Assembly (NCBI GenBank): GCA_018857735.1
Contig: JABMCL010000825.1
Span: forward strand, 223,861-287,860
DNA from: Alviniconcha marisindica
Taxonomy: Eukaryota; Mollusca; Gastropoda; Provannidae
Direction: 5' to 3'
Length of the DNA: 64,000 nucleotides
Shown here: positions 1 to 10,298 of the stretch, in pieces
How positions within the stretch are numbered: the first letter of the stretch is position 1
How the letters are laid out: every line of letters begins with the position of its first letter
Program-made: the position numbers and the translations under genes
The notes under the pieces: generated by a model
Database searches by the model: none
What the model saw: only the letters and a program-made list of their open reading frames with translations
What the model was told of the DNA's origin: nothing

Positions 1-42
1 AATGCTATGTACAACAACACTGCGTGCGTGGTCTGTACTTAC

Positions 43-143
43 ATGTCCTGGGGCTGGTTCTTACTGTAGAAACCTTCATGGATGTTACACAGTCCAAACC
101 GCTCCACTACCAGAACAAACCTTGGTCTTTTGTCTCGGTTGGC
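43..143 (-). CDS. Unrecognised minus-strand gene, last exon in window
   Basis: This 101-nt block has near-ideal signals, acceptor cttgcag and donor gtaagtac. In phase 0 it reads ANRDKRPRFVLVVERFGLCN then IHEGFYSKNQPQD and leaves in phase 2; both other frames contain stops. It includes a short beta-strand-like hydrophobic run (FVLVV). It is the best-supported exon of this gene, and the gene must continue beyond base 1. Confidence 0.65.
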
Positions 144-1213
144 CTGCAAGAAAACAAAACAGGAAATCAAATCCTACAGTTGTTCCTTTCAAATAAAATA
201 GACAACACATTCAGTACATCCAGACCTTTATGTGCCAGAATCTGTTCTAAAGAGAGGAGTTTATAACTCACCATGTCTGTCTATAGCTATGCTACCCCCT
301 CTCTTCAGTGTACAGTGTGCACCTGGGTACAGAATTAATCATGATTATTAGGCAGACTTCTGCAAACTGGGTACACCAGCCCAGATCACACACACACACA
401 CACATGCATGCGCACACACATATGCCCGCACGCACACACGCATGCATGCACAAGCATCCTGCAGCTGTGAACCTTTTGCGCGTGATTGGGACTACTACTG
501 CAGAAGATTTCAAAGCTGAATGATCATCCAAATGTCCTCCTTAATAATAACGCCTGAAATATTCTTCTGACTGAAGCTTCAGTCACTGCAGTGTAACACT
601 AACACAACTCACCTTATGAGGCAAGGGCACATTTCCGTCACAGTCAAATGTGTCCCGCCAATCAAGGCATCCCTCTAAGTCTAAGTCAAGGTAGACAGTC
701 AACCCAACTGACAGCTACACAAGGAACAACAACAGAAGCTTTAACATCCAGCACCGTCCCACACACAAATTCATTCTTTGTGTGAATGTCGGTGGACTGG
801 AACCATCTCAACAAAAGATGCTTTAACATCCAGCACCGTCCCACACACAAATTCATTCTTTGTGCGAATGATGGTGGACTGGAACCATCTCAACAAAAGA
901 TACTTTAACATCCAGCACCGTCCCACACACAAATTCATTCTTTGTGTGAATGGCGGTAGACTGGAACCATCTCAACAAAAGATGCTTTAGCTTAACATCC
1001 AGCACTGTCATTCATTCTTTGTGGAAACGGTGGTGGACCGGAACCATCTGAACAACACCACAGTTCTGTATCAGTTTAAATATGTTGCAGCATCCAGGGA
1101 CCTGGCAAGTGGCATGAACATAATGGTGCATGCCATCCTCTTCTCACAGTATTTCCATCCTAACTAATAATAATATCAGTACCCACTTTCTGCTACAGTC
1201 AGTGTGTGTGTGT

Positions 1214-1301
<88 letters not shown>

Positions 1302-4079
1302 AGTGCGTTTTTTGTTGTTGTTGTTTTTAAAATAATACTTTAAGTTTATGTAAATTGTTTTGGTAGAACTATGCTCTGCATGTGTATAGAATATCATATT
1401 TAGGTTAATATGTATCATGTGAGCGCACAGGGCGTTGATGAGCGCATGATAAATGTACATTATTATTATTATTATTATGACCTTTCTGTGAACAGTTACT
1501 GAACCTTCACTGTGGCCAGCAAGGGGCACTAAACCACTGTGCAGCCCCCCACTGTTGCATTTATGCCAGATACCTGGATGCTGCAACGTACCCAACATAT
1601 AGAGAAAAGAAGAAAAAAAAGCGCTGACCACAGTGCAAGAGGGCTGGCATTCCACACGGTACTGGTTGAGCAGCAGCAGGGCGTGGTCCCAGTCGGGCTG
1701 GCTGTTGTAGCTGTCCTCATAACTGAAAACACCAACATGCCACAACCGGTGTAACTGTCCCTTTAAGTTTAAACCAATGCAACATTACTTGGGATTATCA
1801 ATGACACTTAGGTTTACATGCAAACATGGCACAACTGGTGTAGTACTAACTGTCCCTTTAAGTTTAAATCAATGGCCAATGCAACATTACTTGGGAATAC
1901 TAATGACATTTAGGTTTAGAAGTAGAACACACACCAACATGCCACAACTGGAGTAACTGTCCCTTTAAATCAATGCAACATTACTTGGGATTATCAGTAT
2001 GTCAATGACACTAAGGTTTAGAACACAAATGCAACACAACAGAAAAACTGAGAAAAAAAGTGTCAAAATTTGACTCAAATGACTCAAATTCTGTTGCCAT
2101 GCACACATCATTGCTCCACCAATCCTTACCACAATTGACAAGAGGTTTCATGATGTACAAACTATAATCTATACTCTTCCAAACAATCGAGTCACTTGTC
2201 GAGTTGTTCTGTGTCATAAATCAGTCCCAAACAAAGTTTGTATTGGATACGAAGAAGTGGAGAGTGATTTCTCACCATGGGCAGCTATAAAGTAAAATTT
2301 CGTCTCTTATTCTAAGTATTATTATGCAACACCAATCTTCAGGCTAGTTGTTACAGGTCATGCCTGAGTACTCAGGCTGCTCTCCAGCTGCCACCTTGAA
2401 CTTGAACTTGAAGATGACTGAGTCACATGTAACGTATCTTCAAAACCCTCAATCATGTGATGTAGCAAAAAACTGCAATAATGTGCTGGGTGGTTTGCCT
2501 CATACATATATATCATATGGTGTTACCACTAGTCTACTAATTGCAAACATCAGATTCTGAAATATCAGTTACATGAAAATTAACAAATCTGTTATTAGTT
2601 TTAAGTTTTTTTAAAAGAAGAAAAAAAAGGCATAGAAAGTCCTCAAATAATTGTGCACATGAAGAATCTCTTTAAAAAAAATGACTCTTGCTTCTCCTGG
2701 GCTACTGATGGACAAAACTTATGTCTGAATTTGCAGTGGGGGTTCAAACACTACTTTGGTCCAATTCCCAATTATCAACATCAATGGATAATCTTAACTT
2801 ACTAGGAACAGTACAGGATGTTATTATCAATGTCTCTTCTCTAACCTTTGCTGGTACGTGTGCTGAGACTGTGGTGTAAAGATGGCCTTGATGTAGACAG
2901 CCCTGTCTGCCACCTCCCTGATCAGGCTTCCATCATCCAGCGGCCCATCAACATGCTGTGCACAGCAGTATTACAGCATACATCATTACATGCGTCAGTC
3001 TCTTAACATCACCGTACATGTCACAGTCACACCAAAATTGCAAGAGAAAATGAAATTACGCGCTGTATAGTTAAGTATGTAAAGACATGTTCATTACAAA
3101 TTACATCATACATGTACCATAGTATCACTATGAATTACAGAAGTATAGATGTGAATTGTGACAGCTGTCAAATACAGCAAGGGACACAATGCAAAATGGC
3201 AAGCAGAGGCTCAATCAGTGAATGGCATTCCAGACACTAAACAGTTATGACACAAAAATGGGCAAAAGATGGGCTCACAAATGAAAGCAATAATTTTACA
3301 CTAAAATCTAAAATTATGATACGAACTAATGTCTAAGGAGGCACCCAGAAATTCCTGGGGCATTTTAAATGCCATTTTGGGTCACAAATATGAAATATTA
3401 TCAGAATCATCCAAACACTGACTGAAACATAATTTATAATGATATAAAAGTTAAAAGCAATCAATCAATTTTTTCACACAACCAAATAAAGCCCAAATTT
3501 GCAACAAACAGTGAGTTTCATTATATTGTCTTTCACTAGTTTTAGTATGCACAAGTGTGCTCCTTTCACGTTTAACCTAGATCTAGTTTTTGAGTAATGA
3601 CAATTGACATACATGCTTCCTCAGACTCAGTGCTGTTATGACTAACCGATATTATATATAATGGGAAATGGCGAAATTTCTACCAGCACAAGCACCAATA
3701 TGACATATTAATGATTATATATACTGGTGAGCCTGTATGAGAGAAAATGTCCACCTCATAGTCATACGAATCATAGTATACTGATACTGTCATAGTCACA
3801 CTGGCACACCTTACCACTCGGCCAAACTGGCACACAATCACATGTGAGACAGACTTTTCCAGCCTGTCAGTGTCACCCAATTAGCTAATAAGTATTATTA
3901 GTATGTGGCGATTCCCTTTCCATGGTAGCATACACTACAGCTGCAGAACAGAGCCTACTGAGTGACTCCTTCAGTCCTTGCTCACCACCCCCACATGCCG
4001 CTCAATCATCTGAGAACAGTGCCATCAGTTTTGGTTGTACCTGTAAACTGCTTCCACAATGACCACAGAAAAAAGCATA

Positions 4080-4121
<42 letters not shown>

Positions 4122-4988
4122 TACCCAAAAATGTTAGTGCCTGGTGCCATGGTCTTATGCTATAGTCATAATACTTAATACTTATAGCTAGGCGTGGTCT
4201 GTAACAGGTTCACGCTCTCTCTCGCTCTCCATCTCAGTCTTTCTCTCCACATACACACACAATTACAATATTAGATACTGTAAAAGTGAGCATGTGTTGA
4301 CATGTGTAACTGGTAGGGTTGACTGTTTCGGATGTGTGTGTGCCCTCCAGACTCTAACTCAAAGATAAAACACTCTGTGTTTTATGTGTACTTATGTTCA
4401 TGTATTATTATACTGTGTGTTATTCTACTTGTATCTTTTATGCAGTCGTAAGGCAGATTTCTATGTTATTCACAGACAATAAAGATTCTGTATTCTGTAT
4501 TGGGCTGTTTCACACGTGTATATCAGTTCATAACAATATTAACATAGTAACACTAAGTAACACTGATGTTGGCAAAACAATTGATTGTGTAGTGGTGACA
4601 GGCCTTTCACTTCAGTGTTTACAGACTGTGTAACCAAACTCACTTTTATTGCACATGTTGGTTTCATCTACTAGCTAGTACTAGTATATGAAGCTGTTTG
4701 ATTGAGGATTTTTATATTTGTGACCCAAAATGGTCTAAAATGTCCCAGTAATTTTCGACAGCCTCCTCGGCTATTACTGTATCAGCATTACCTAAACTAC
4801 TATTTCTACCCGATCCTTGTAACCTATCTCTATCCGATCCATGTAACCCTAACACCTTCACAATGTAAAAGTTCTATACGTGATGTACTCGGTGAGGCGT
4901 TCCTTACCCTAACAACTTTCACAATTCCAGGCTTGGGTTTTTTGCTGTTCAATACTGTTTCTTTCAAAAATGCTTGTGTCGCTGCCAT
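43..4988 (-). CDS. Unrecognised multi-exon gene, 3'-partial (minus strand)
   Basis: I infer a gene from exon-like blocks on the minus strand with good splice signals and protein-like open frames. They are, in coding order, 4988-4908, 3863-3815, 2955-2846, 1722-1629, 707-613 and 143-43. Three of them (3863-3815, 2955-2846, 1722-1629) join with compatible phases, as do 707-613 and 143-43. Two joins do not fit: the first exon ends in phase 0 while the second needs phase 2, and 1722-1629 ends in phase 0 while 707-613 needs phase 1. At least two exons are therefore missing from this model or mis-bounded. I do not recognise the protein and see no named domain. The gene continues past base 1. Its start faces PARD6 head to head. 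Confidence 0.6.
613..707 (-). CDS. Unrecognised minus-strand gene, internal exon
   Basis: A 95-nt block between a gctgtcag acceptor and a gtgagt donor. Entered in phase 1 it reads GLTVYLDLDLEGCLDWRDTF then DCDGNVPLPHK and leaves in phase 0, as the exon at 143-43 requires. Another acceptor a few bases further in (ttag) would trim the first residues. No family assigned. Confidence 0.55.
739..1060. repeat. Minisatellite, 82-bp unit, about 4 copies
   Basis: Units beginning ctttaacatccagcaccg recur at 739, 821 and 903 with near-perfect identity, and a diverged fourth copy has a small insertion. It lies in an intron of the minus-strand gene. Confidence 0.9.
1133..1480 (+). mobile_element. Non-LTR retrotransposon 3' end, with internal TG microsatellite
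   Basis: The segment atcctcttctcacagtattt through a TG tract to a tail ending in (ATT)n matches the 3' part of a copy at 34900-35216, including the motif gatgagcgcatgataaatgt. The latter copy carries an RT C-terminus, so this is a truncated 3' end of the same family. The TG tract (1201-1299) differs in length between copies. Confidence 0.7.
1629..1722 (-). CDS. Unrecognised minus-strand gene, internal exon
   Basis: A 94-nt block follows a ttttcag acceptor and ends at a gtcagc donor. Entered in phase 2 from the previous exon it reads YEDSYNSQPDWDHALLLLNQ then YRVECQPSCTV, and leaves in phase 0. The acidic, Trp/Tyr-rich start and the leucine run look like a folded domain, but I do not recognise it. 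The next block downstream needs phase 1, so an exon between 1628 and 708 is missing or the donor differs. Confidence 0.55.
1740..2035. repeat. Irregular tandem repeat, about 90-113-bp units, 3 copies
   Basis: Three copies of a unit containing taactgtccctttaa and caatgcaacattacttggga, separated by variable spacers. Confidence 0.8.
2846..2955 (-). CDS. Unrecognised minus-strand gene, internal exon
   Basis: This 110-nt block has a gcacag acceptor and a gttaga donor. In phase 0 it reads HVDGPLDDGSLIREVADRAV followed by YIKAIFTPQSQHTYQQ, mixed charged and hydrophobic sequence typical of a globular protein. It leaves in phase 2, exactly what the block at 1722-1629 needs. I cannot assign a family. 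The sequence is distinct from the AT-rich DNA around it, which supports real coding constraint. Confidence 0.6.
3815..3863 (-). CDS. Unrecognised minus-strand gene, internal exon
   Basis: A 49-nt block lies between a ctgacag acceptor and a gtaagg donor. Entered in phase 2 it reads LEKSVSHVIVCQFGRV and leaves in phase 0, which matches the next block at 2955-2846. The other two frames fail: one has an internal stop, and the other reads into a stop in the next block. An exon feeding it in phase 2 has not been found. Confidence 0.5.
4082..4119. repeat. TG microsatellite
   Basis: About 19 uninterrupted TG units. Confidence 0.95.
4908..4988 (-). CDS. Unrecognised minus-strand gene, candidate first coding exon
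   Basis: An ATG at 4988 opens 27 codons (MAATQAFLKETV..., ending in VVR) that run straight into a consensus donor, gtaagg, at 4907. The lysine-rich start has no signal peptide or membrane segment. I chose this ATG because the frame closes exactly at the donor in phase 0. An upstream ATG at 5105 in ATGGCGGG context opens a separate 32-codon reading frame that ends before it, so it would be a uORF. The alternative is that the real start lies elsewhere and this block is chance. Confidence 0.5.
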
Positions 4989-5006
4989 GTCTATATTATT
5001 TCCTCT

Positions 5007-5105
5007 TCAAAACTTGAACACATTTCGCGCAATCTGCGAAGCATGTATGATGTAGTAAGATTTGTCAGCTCCACTTCTGTTTTCATTTTGATAACTTCCC
5101 GCCAT
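5007..5105 (-). promoter_or_regulatory. Possible upstream ORF of the minus-strand gene
   Basis: An ATG at 5105 in ATGGCGGGAA context opens a 32-codon frame that ends at 5007, 18 bases before the candidate start at 4988. If transcription starts above 5105 this would be a uORF able to dampen translation. It could also be an alternative first exon whose donor I have not identified. Confidence 0.3.
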
Positions 5106-5306
5106 GTTGTTAACCTCCCGGAAATGGCATCGTCCAAACAGATTTTTAAATCGTGCTTAAAAAATACAGCTTGATAACAAAAACTTTAAAAAAACAGTGG
5201 AAATTAAAAATATATTTAGTTTATAAAAACTCTTGTACTTGTAACTTTCTACACAGAGAGATAAAATGGGAACATTTTGTAGGGTTGATGAGAGTAGTCA
5301 ACATTG

Positions 5307-5314
5307 TGACGTCA
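5307..5314. promoter_or_regulatory. CRE palindrome TGACGTCA
   Basis: An exact 8-bp CREB/ATF site, 109 bp upstream of the PARD6 start codon and about 320 bp from the opposing start. Perfect CREs are enriched in divergent promoters, but a single 8-mer can occur by chance. Confidence 0.5.
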
Positions 5315-5422
5315 CCGGCAAAGGTGTATGTGGGTCAGTGTTGGTCATTCGCGAGGAATTTGCACATCGAATGGGTGGTTCTAGTACCGTAGTATCACCG
5401 ATGTAGGATTTTGTAGTGAAAA

Positions 5423-5485
5423 ATGGCGAAACACTCTCGGAATTCATCGAGATCAGACAACGTGATGGTGGAAGTGAAGAGTAAG
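5423..5485 (+). CDS. PARD6: PARD6 coding exon 1
   Basis: Encodes [12 protein letters not shown] then NVMVEVKSK, with a gtaaga donor in phase 0. The last residues are the conserved start of the Par-6 PB1 domain, including Lys19. The ATG at 5423 sits in aaaATGG context; the next in-frame ATG (residue 15) would remove the usual Par-6 N-terminal tail, so the first is preferred. Confidence 0.93.
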
Positions 5486-8400
5486 GTAAGAGACACGCTG
5501 TGTCCCGACCAGGTGTGTCGCGCACTGTCGTCCCCCTATCCCACGAACTGCAGACGGAGGAATGGGGGGGCTCTCCGACAGTTCCCAGTTTCTTTGCCTT
5601 TGGTGCACTCTTTCACAACTTGATGTATGGGGGGCCCATGCCTTGGGGGAAGCATGTCAATAAATTTGTCTCTATCGCCCTTTCTTATGCTGACGTTAAA
5701 AACTTGAACGCTGGGGACCGTTGTGAAAGTTTGGAAAAAGAGTCTAATACTTTGGAAATCCCCCCCTTCCTATTTTACGATGTCTAGCATGGAGGCTGAG
5801 CCTTGATGTAGTGACAAAGTGCCGGCACTTTATAACCTCGTATTTAACTTTACTAATGTTTTGTATGAAGTATAAATATACTATGATTTATTGTGCTCTA
5901 TGGATAGTTCTAATTGGCCTTTGTATTGAAAGTTGTCTCGTTTCATTTTGGGGTCTCCTACAAAGTCGTAGTCTTGTTTACGCAGTAAGGCTAAAATGTT
6001 AACATCGTATCAGTATCAGTTACCGTTCTTTTTTTACTGTTCGTATCAGCTGTCATTCAGTTTTTGTTTTTACTGTTTAATCATTTTATTGTTTAGCCAT
6101 CAAAAGAACCTTGGCAATAAAGACTAAGAGTAAGAGCAGTGACTCGGAATTTGAGTGTGCAAGTCATTAGTCTGTTAAGAAAGCTTTTGAAATCGGAGGT
6201 CACATGCTAGTTTTATTATAAATTATTAATCCACAGGTATATTATTTAAAATTAATAATTTATGGTGCAGCTTTTTAAATCATTACAGTATTAGTGAGAT
6301 GAGACCAGTTCTGAAATTGGTAACATTGTGTCAGTGTGGGTTCCTGACAACATAAAATTATTATTGAAAATGAAATAGATAGATATAGATTTAGGGACTT
6401 GGCAGTAGGCCTCGTGGCCTTTTTATGTCCCTTCTTATTGTTTTAATTTTAATTTTGGTCTGTTATGCATGCTTCAATTACTCATCATAATAAAATAAAA
6501 AAATGAACTAATAAATTTGGATCTTTGTCAAGAAGACTTTTAAACTGGTTAATAGATGGTGTTTTTTTAGTATATTAAAAGTGAATTCCAGGTTGGTGCA
6601 ACTCTATTGCTAAAGGCAAACTTCCTGGCAAATGATACTTCTTGGTAAGCAAACTTACTAAGCAGATTACCACTGTATCAACATAAAGAACAATGAATGT
6701 AAACAGGTTTATGAATACCTCAGTGACCAAGCATTAAATTCAAGCAGAGCAAGTAGAGATCTTGTTACCTACTGAAACTTTAAAAGTGAAATGTGGAGTG
6801 TATGAGTGTGAATTGTAATCTTATAACTTTTAAACTATTTCTGTGTACACCTTGTTTAATAATAATATAATACTTAATAGTAAAAGCCTAGAAGGATTTT
6901 TCCTGAACTAGAGGTCACCCCTTTGGACAAACAAACATGTCATTACATACAATAAGAAACTGATAGTTTCATATAATTTATAACTTCATAAATCATAGTC
7001 ATAATTTTTTATCTATATTATATACATATAAATAATATAGTATTCTGCATTCACCTATTTTCATTTAATAAGGTTTTAACACTAATAACACGTACACTAT
7101 TTATAGAGTGAGAGATGCAAACTCATGGAACATAAATTAGGAACAGCTTGTTTTGTGCGAGCGTGGATGATAATGTGATCCACTGAAACAAACAAACAAT
7201 ATGTACTTGGTAGACTACCAGTACCACTGTACCAACACCACAGGACAAGTACCATAGAATACAAATTGAAAATGAAAGAAAGTCAGTCTGCAAGCTGTCA
7301 AATTGATATATATATATATATATATATATCTAAAAAACACATTAATAATAATATAGATCTAGCTATCCTTTTAATATTTATTACAGTACTGTTTACTGGT
7401 AATGCCTTCAACAGTACAGTGTGGTTTCAAATTTAAAAATGAATAGTTTATATGTTTAAATACTTTAATGGTTTTTCTTTTCAGTTTGATGCTGAATTTC
7501 AGAGGTTTTCAGTGACACATGACAGCAAATACTTTAATCTTTTTTCTTTTTTCTTTTCAGTTTGATGCTGAATTTCGGAGGTTTTCGGTGACACGCGACA
7601 GCAAGTATGAAGTGTTTGCTCAACTTGTGGAGCAGCTGCATGGTTTGGGAGAAATACCGTTTGTCATCACATACACAGATCCAGTGCACGGTGATCTGTT
7701 GCCTATCAACAACAATGACAACTTTGTCAAAGCGCTGTCAACAGCCAGGCCACTGCTTAAACTTCTCATTCAACGGAAAGGTATTTGAGTAAACTGAGAC
7801 TGTCTTGTAACTTTTTTTCTTTTCTTTTTTAGCGGTTTGTTTGTCATTGTCAGTCAGTCAGTGAACTTTATGTCATCATTAATTACATAATTTACAGTTT
7901 ACATGCTTTGGGTTTAGTACAGTAGTAGATATATTTAGGTGTATTGTTCTAATCTGTTTTTTCCCCTGATCTGTAGCTATTTTAATATGTATACATGATT
8001 ATAATACCATTGTAATTTGTATTCTGATTTTTTTATTACATAATACATGGTATACAATTGGTATTGATTGTGGTATACAACAACTTGGTCATAATTATTA
8101 ATTGGTATGAAACTATGACCTTTTTTCCCCCTTTCTCTTTTCCTGTTTGTGCTTTTATTTTTGCTGCAGATTGTTGAGTCAAGACTGAACATTGATGTGT
8201 GAATGTTGTAAATCTTGTGACTGATAAATGAAACTGTGTTAAGTACTTCTATTACTACTAACACTGTTACTAGAGACTGGGTGTGTAAGGAGCGGTGGTG
8301 GTAATTAGATTTTAATGTCCTGTCAACCACACAGGGTCACCTCAGGACAGTCAGTACACATTTCTAAACTCTTCTCATGTATATATCTATATATAATATA

Positions 8401-8930
8401 TCAACCCTCTGTCACTTCGCAAACACAAAACATACATACACAAACATCAAACACAAATTTTCGAAGAGTTCGTCCCTTCAGTACTACCCCTGTTAAAAGA
8501 GCACATAAGGCTAGGACATGCTGGTATCGTCGACCATTCCGTCAAATTTATCAATACCAGGTTAAAGAAAATTATAAAAAAGGAATTGACAGAGCAATAT
8601 AAAATTAAAAAATGTTATATAAATGTATAATGGCAAATAGCAGTGCCATATGGCAGCAAGCTGCACATACCACCACCAACTATCATCTCCTAGCTGCTCA
8701 ACAAGAGCCATACAAAAAGCCTAACCCTTAACAAAAATATTTGAGAGCTTTCTGGAAAAAAGTCAGGAGAATGGACCATTAGCAGAAAAATGACAAGACA
8801 GAAAGAGCAAAAGGACTAGGCAGAAAAAACAAGAGAGGAGATAGGAAAGGGGAATCAAATGACAGCCCTGAGATTCCAGACAGGAGGGCGACATCAGACA
8901 TCCCCGGCCTCCCTTCGGGGTGTAAGGAGT

Positions 8931-8984
<54 letters not shown>

Positions 8985-10259
8985 CAGATCTGAAGTGTGA
9001 TGGTGATGATTTTTGTGTAAAGCCTGAGGAGCGAGGGTGTGGTGTCTGATTCAGTGATCATCTCTTTTAACAACTCTAGGTGACCCATCCAGCGTGGAGG
9101 TGTGTGGTGTTGATTTCATATAAATTATAAACACCAAGGCTTCTTATGTTAGTTATAACAGTAATAATGGATAAATTAACTCCTATGCAATGCAAATCTT
9201 ACCACAGAACAAAAACTCAGTGTGCCACCACACACCAGTCACATACATGGTATAAATTATAATGTGCATAGACCTACATTAGTGCAGTATATGTATACAC
9301 ACTATGCTCACTGGAATGGTCTACCTAGGTTTGTGAAGAGACTCATCTAAACAGGAAAGTCTTGAACTGAGTTTTGAATTCAGACAGACTGGAGACATTC
9401 GCAGACTGGCAGGCAGCAAATTCCTCGTGGATGAAGCAATGAAACTGAAACTGAAAGAGCTGCCATGTCATTAACTTTGAAACAGTAAACTTTTTAAAGT
9501 TGAAGGAGATTTTACAACACTACAAGTAGGATAGTTGAAATTCTAGCCATGGCAAACATTGTAGCATCTTTTTCAATATGCTGTTGCAAATGAGACCATT
9601 ACAATGTGTGTGCAAGGAGAGGGTGTGCACTGTATAAAAACTAAAGGCTGTAGTGGCACAATCTAGGCCCTGTATTATTGAGAAAGAAAAATAAATGAAA
9701 AAAACAACAACAGTACAACAACAAAACCTGTCAGAACTTTCTGTCATTCAATCAGTAGTATTGTGTACATCTCATTGTCAGTCACATTCGTCATTTACTC
9801 TCATTACAAACATCAGGGAGACTGTATTCATTCTTTTCAGTCTACTCTCAAGACACACTTCTTAAGTTCTTTTATTATAGCTCATAATTTTCCTTCCCAA
9901 TTGTCTACTCTCTATCCTTCTCTCTTGGTCTGTCTGCCCCTTTCTCCATCCCCCCCTCCATCCGGTCCATATGCCTCTGTGAACTGCTTAACTTGTGCTT
10001 CTTAATCTTACACTAGTTACAGTGTGTGTGTGTGAAAAATGTATGTTTTTCGAATTTCCATCCCAACCCCTGCACTGTGAATAATAATTAATATACTCTA
10101 GTGTGGAAGTTTTTGGTTTTTTTTAAAGAGAGATATATATATATATATATATATAAATAATCAAAGGACAATTTTTCTGACGGAGACACAGACACATTGA
10201 CTGACTGACTGACTGAAGCTAAAAAGGTCTACTGGTACATATATATCTATATATCTATA

Positions 10260-10298
<39 letters not shown>

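Larger units (their letters stand above)
4989..5422. promoter_or_regulatory. Probable bidirectional promoter between the minus-strand gene and PARD6
   Basis: The two start codons point away from each other across 434 bp. The gap has no TATA box at a sensible position on either side but holds a perfect CRE palindrome (TGACGTCA at 5307-5314) and is locally richer in CG dinucleotides than flanking DNA. Shared divergent promoters of housekeeping genes often look like this. Transcription start sites cannot be read from sequence alone. Confidence 0.45.

Noticed and set aside
2375..2442. Minus-strand block reading IFKFKFKVAAGEQPEYSGMT
   Set aside because: The phase does not fit between 2955-2846 and 1722-1629, which already join directly; part is a simple ttcaag repeat.
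3986..4009. 24-nt microexon (MIERHVGV) of the minus-strand gene
   Set aside because: Splice sites look fair, but its phase (0-0) does not supply the phase 2 needed by the next exon.
5500..5787. 95-codon open frame in PARD6 intron 1
   Set aside because: Begins after the donor of exon 1 in another frame, with no conserved features.
9820..10020. Possible RT C-terminus ([11 protein letters not shown])
   Set aside because: Only a dozen residues resemble the LINE end and no matching tail was found; too weak to annotate.
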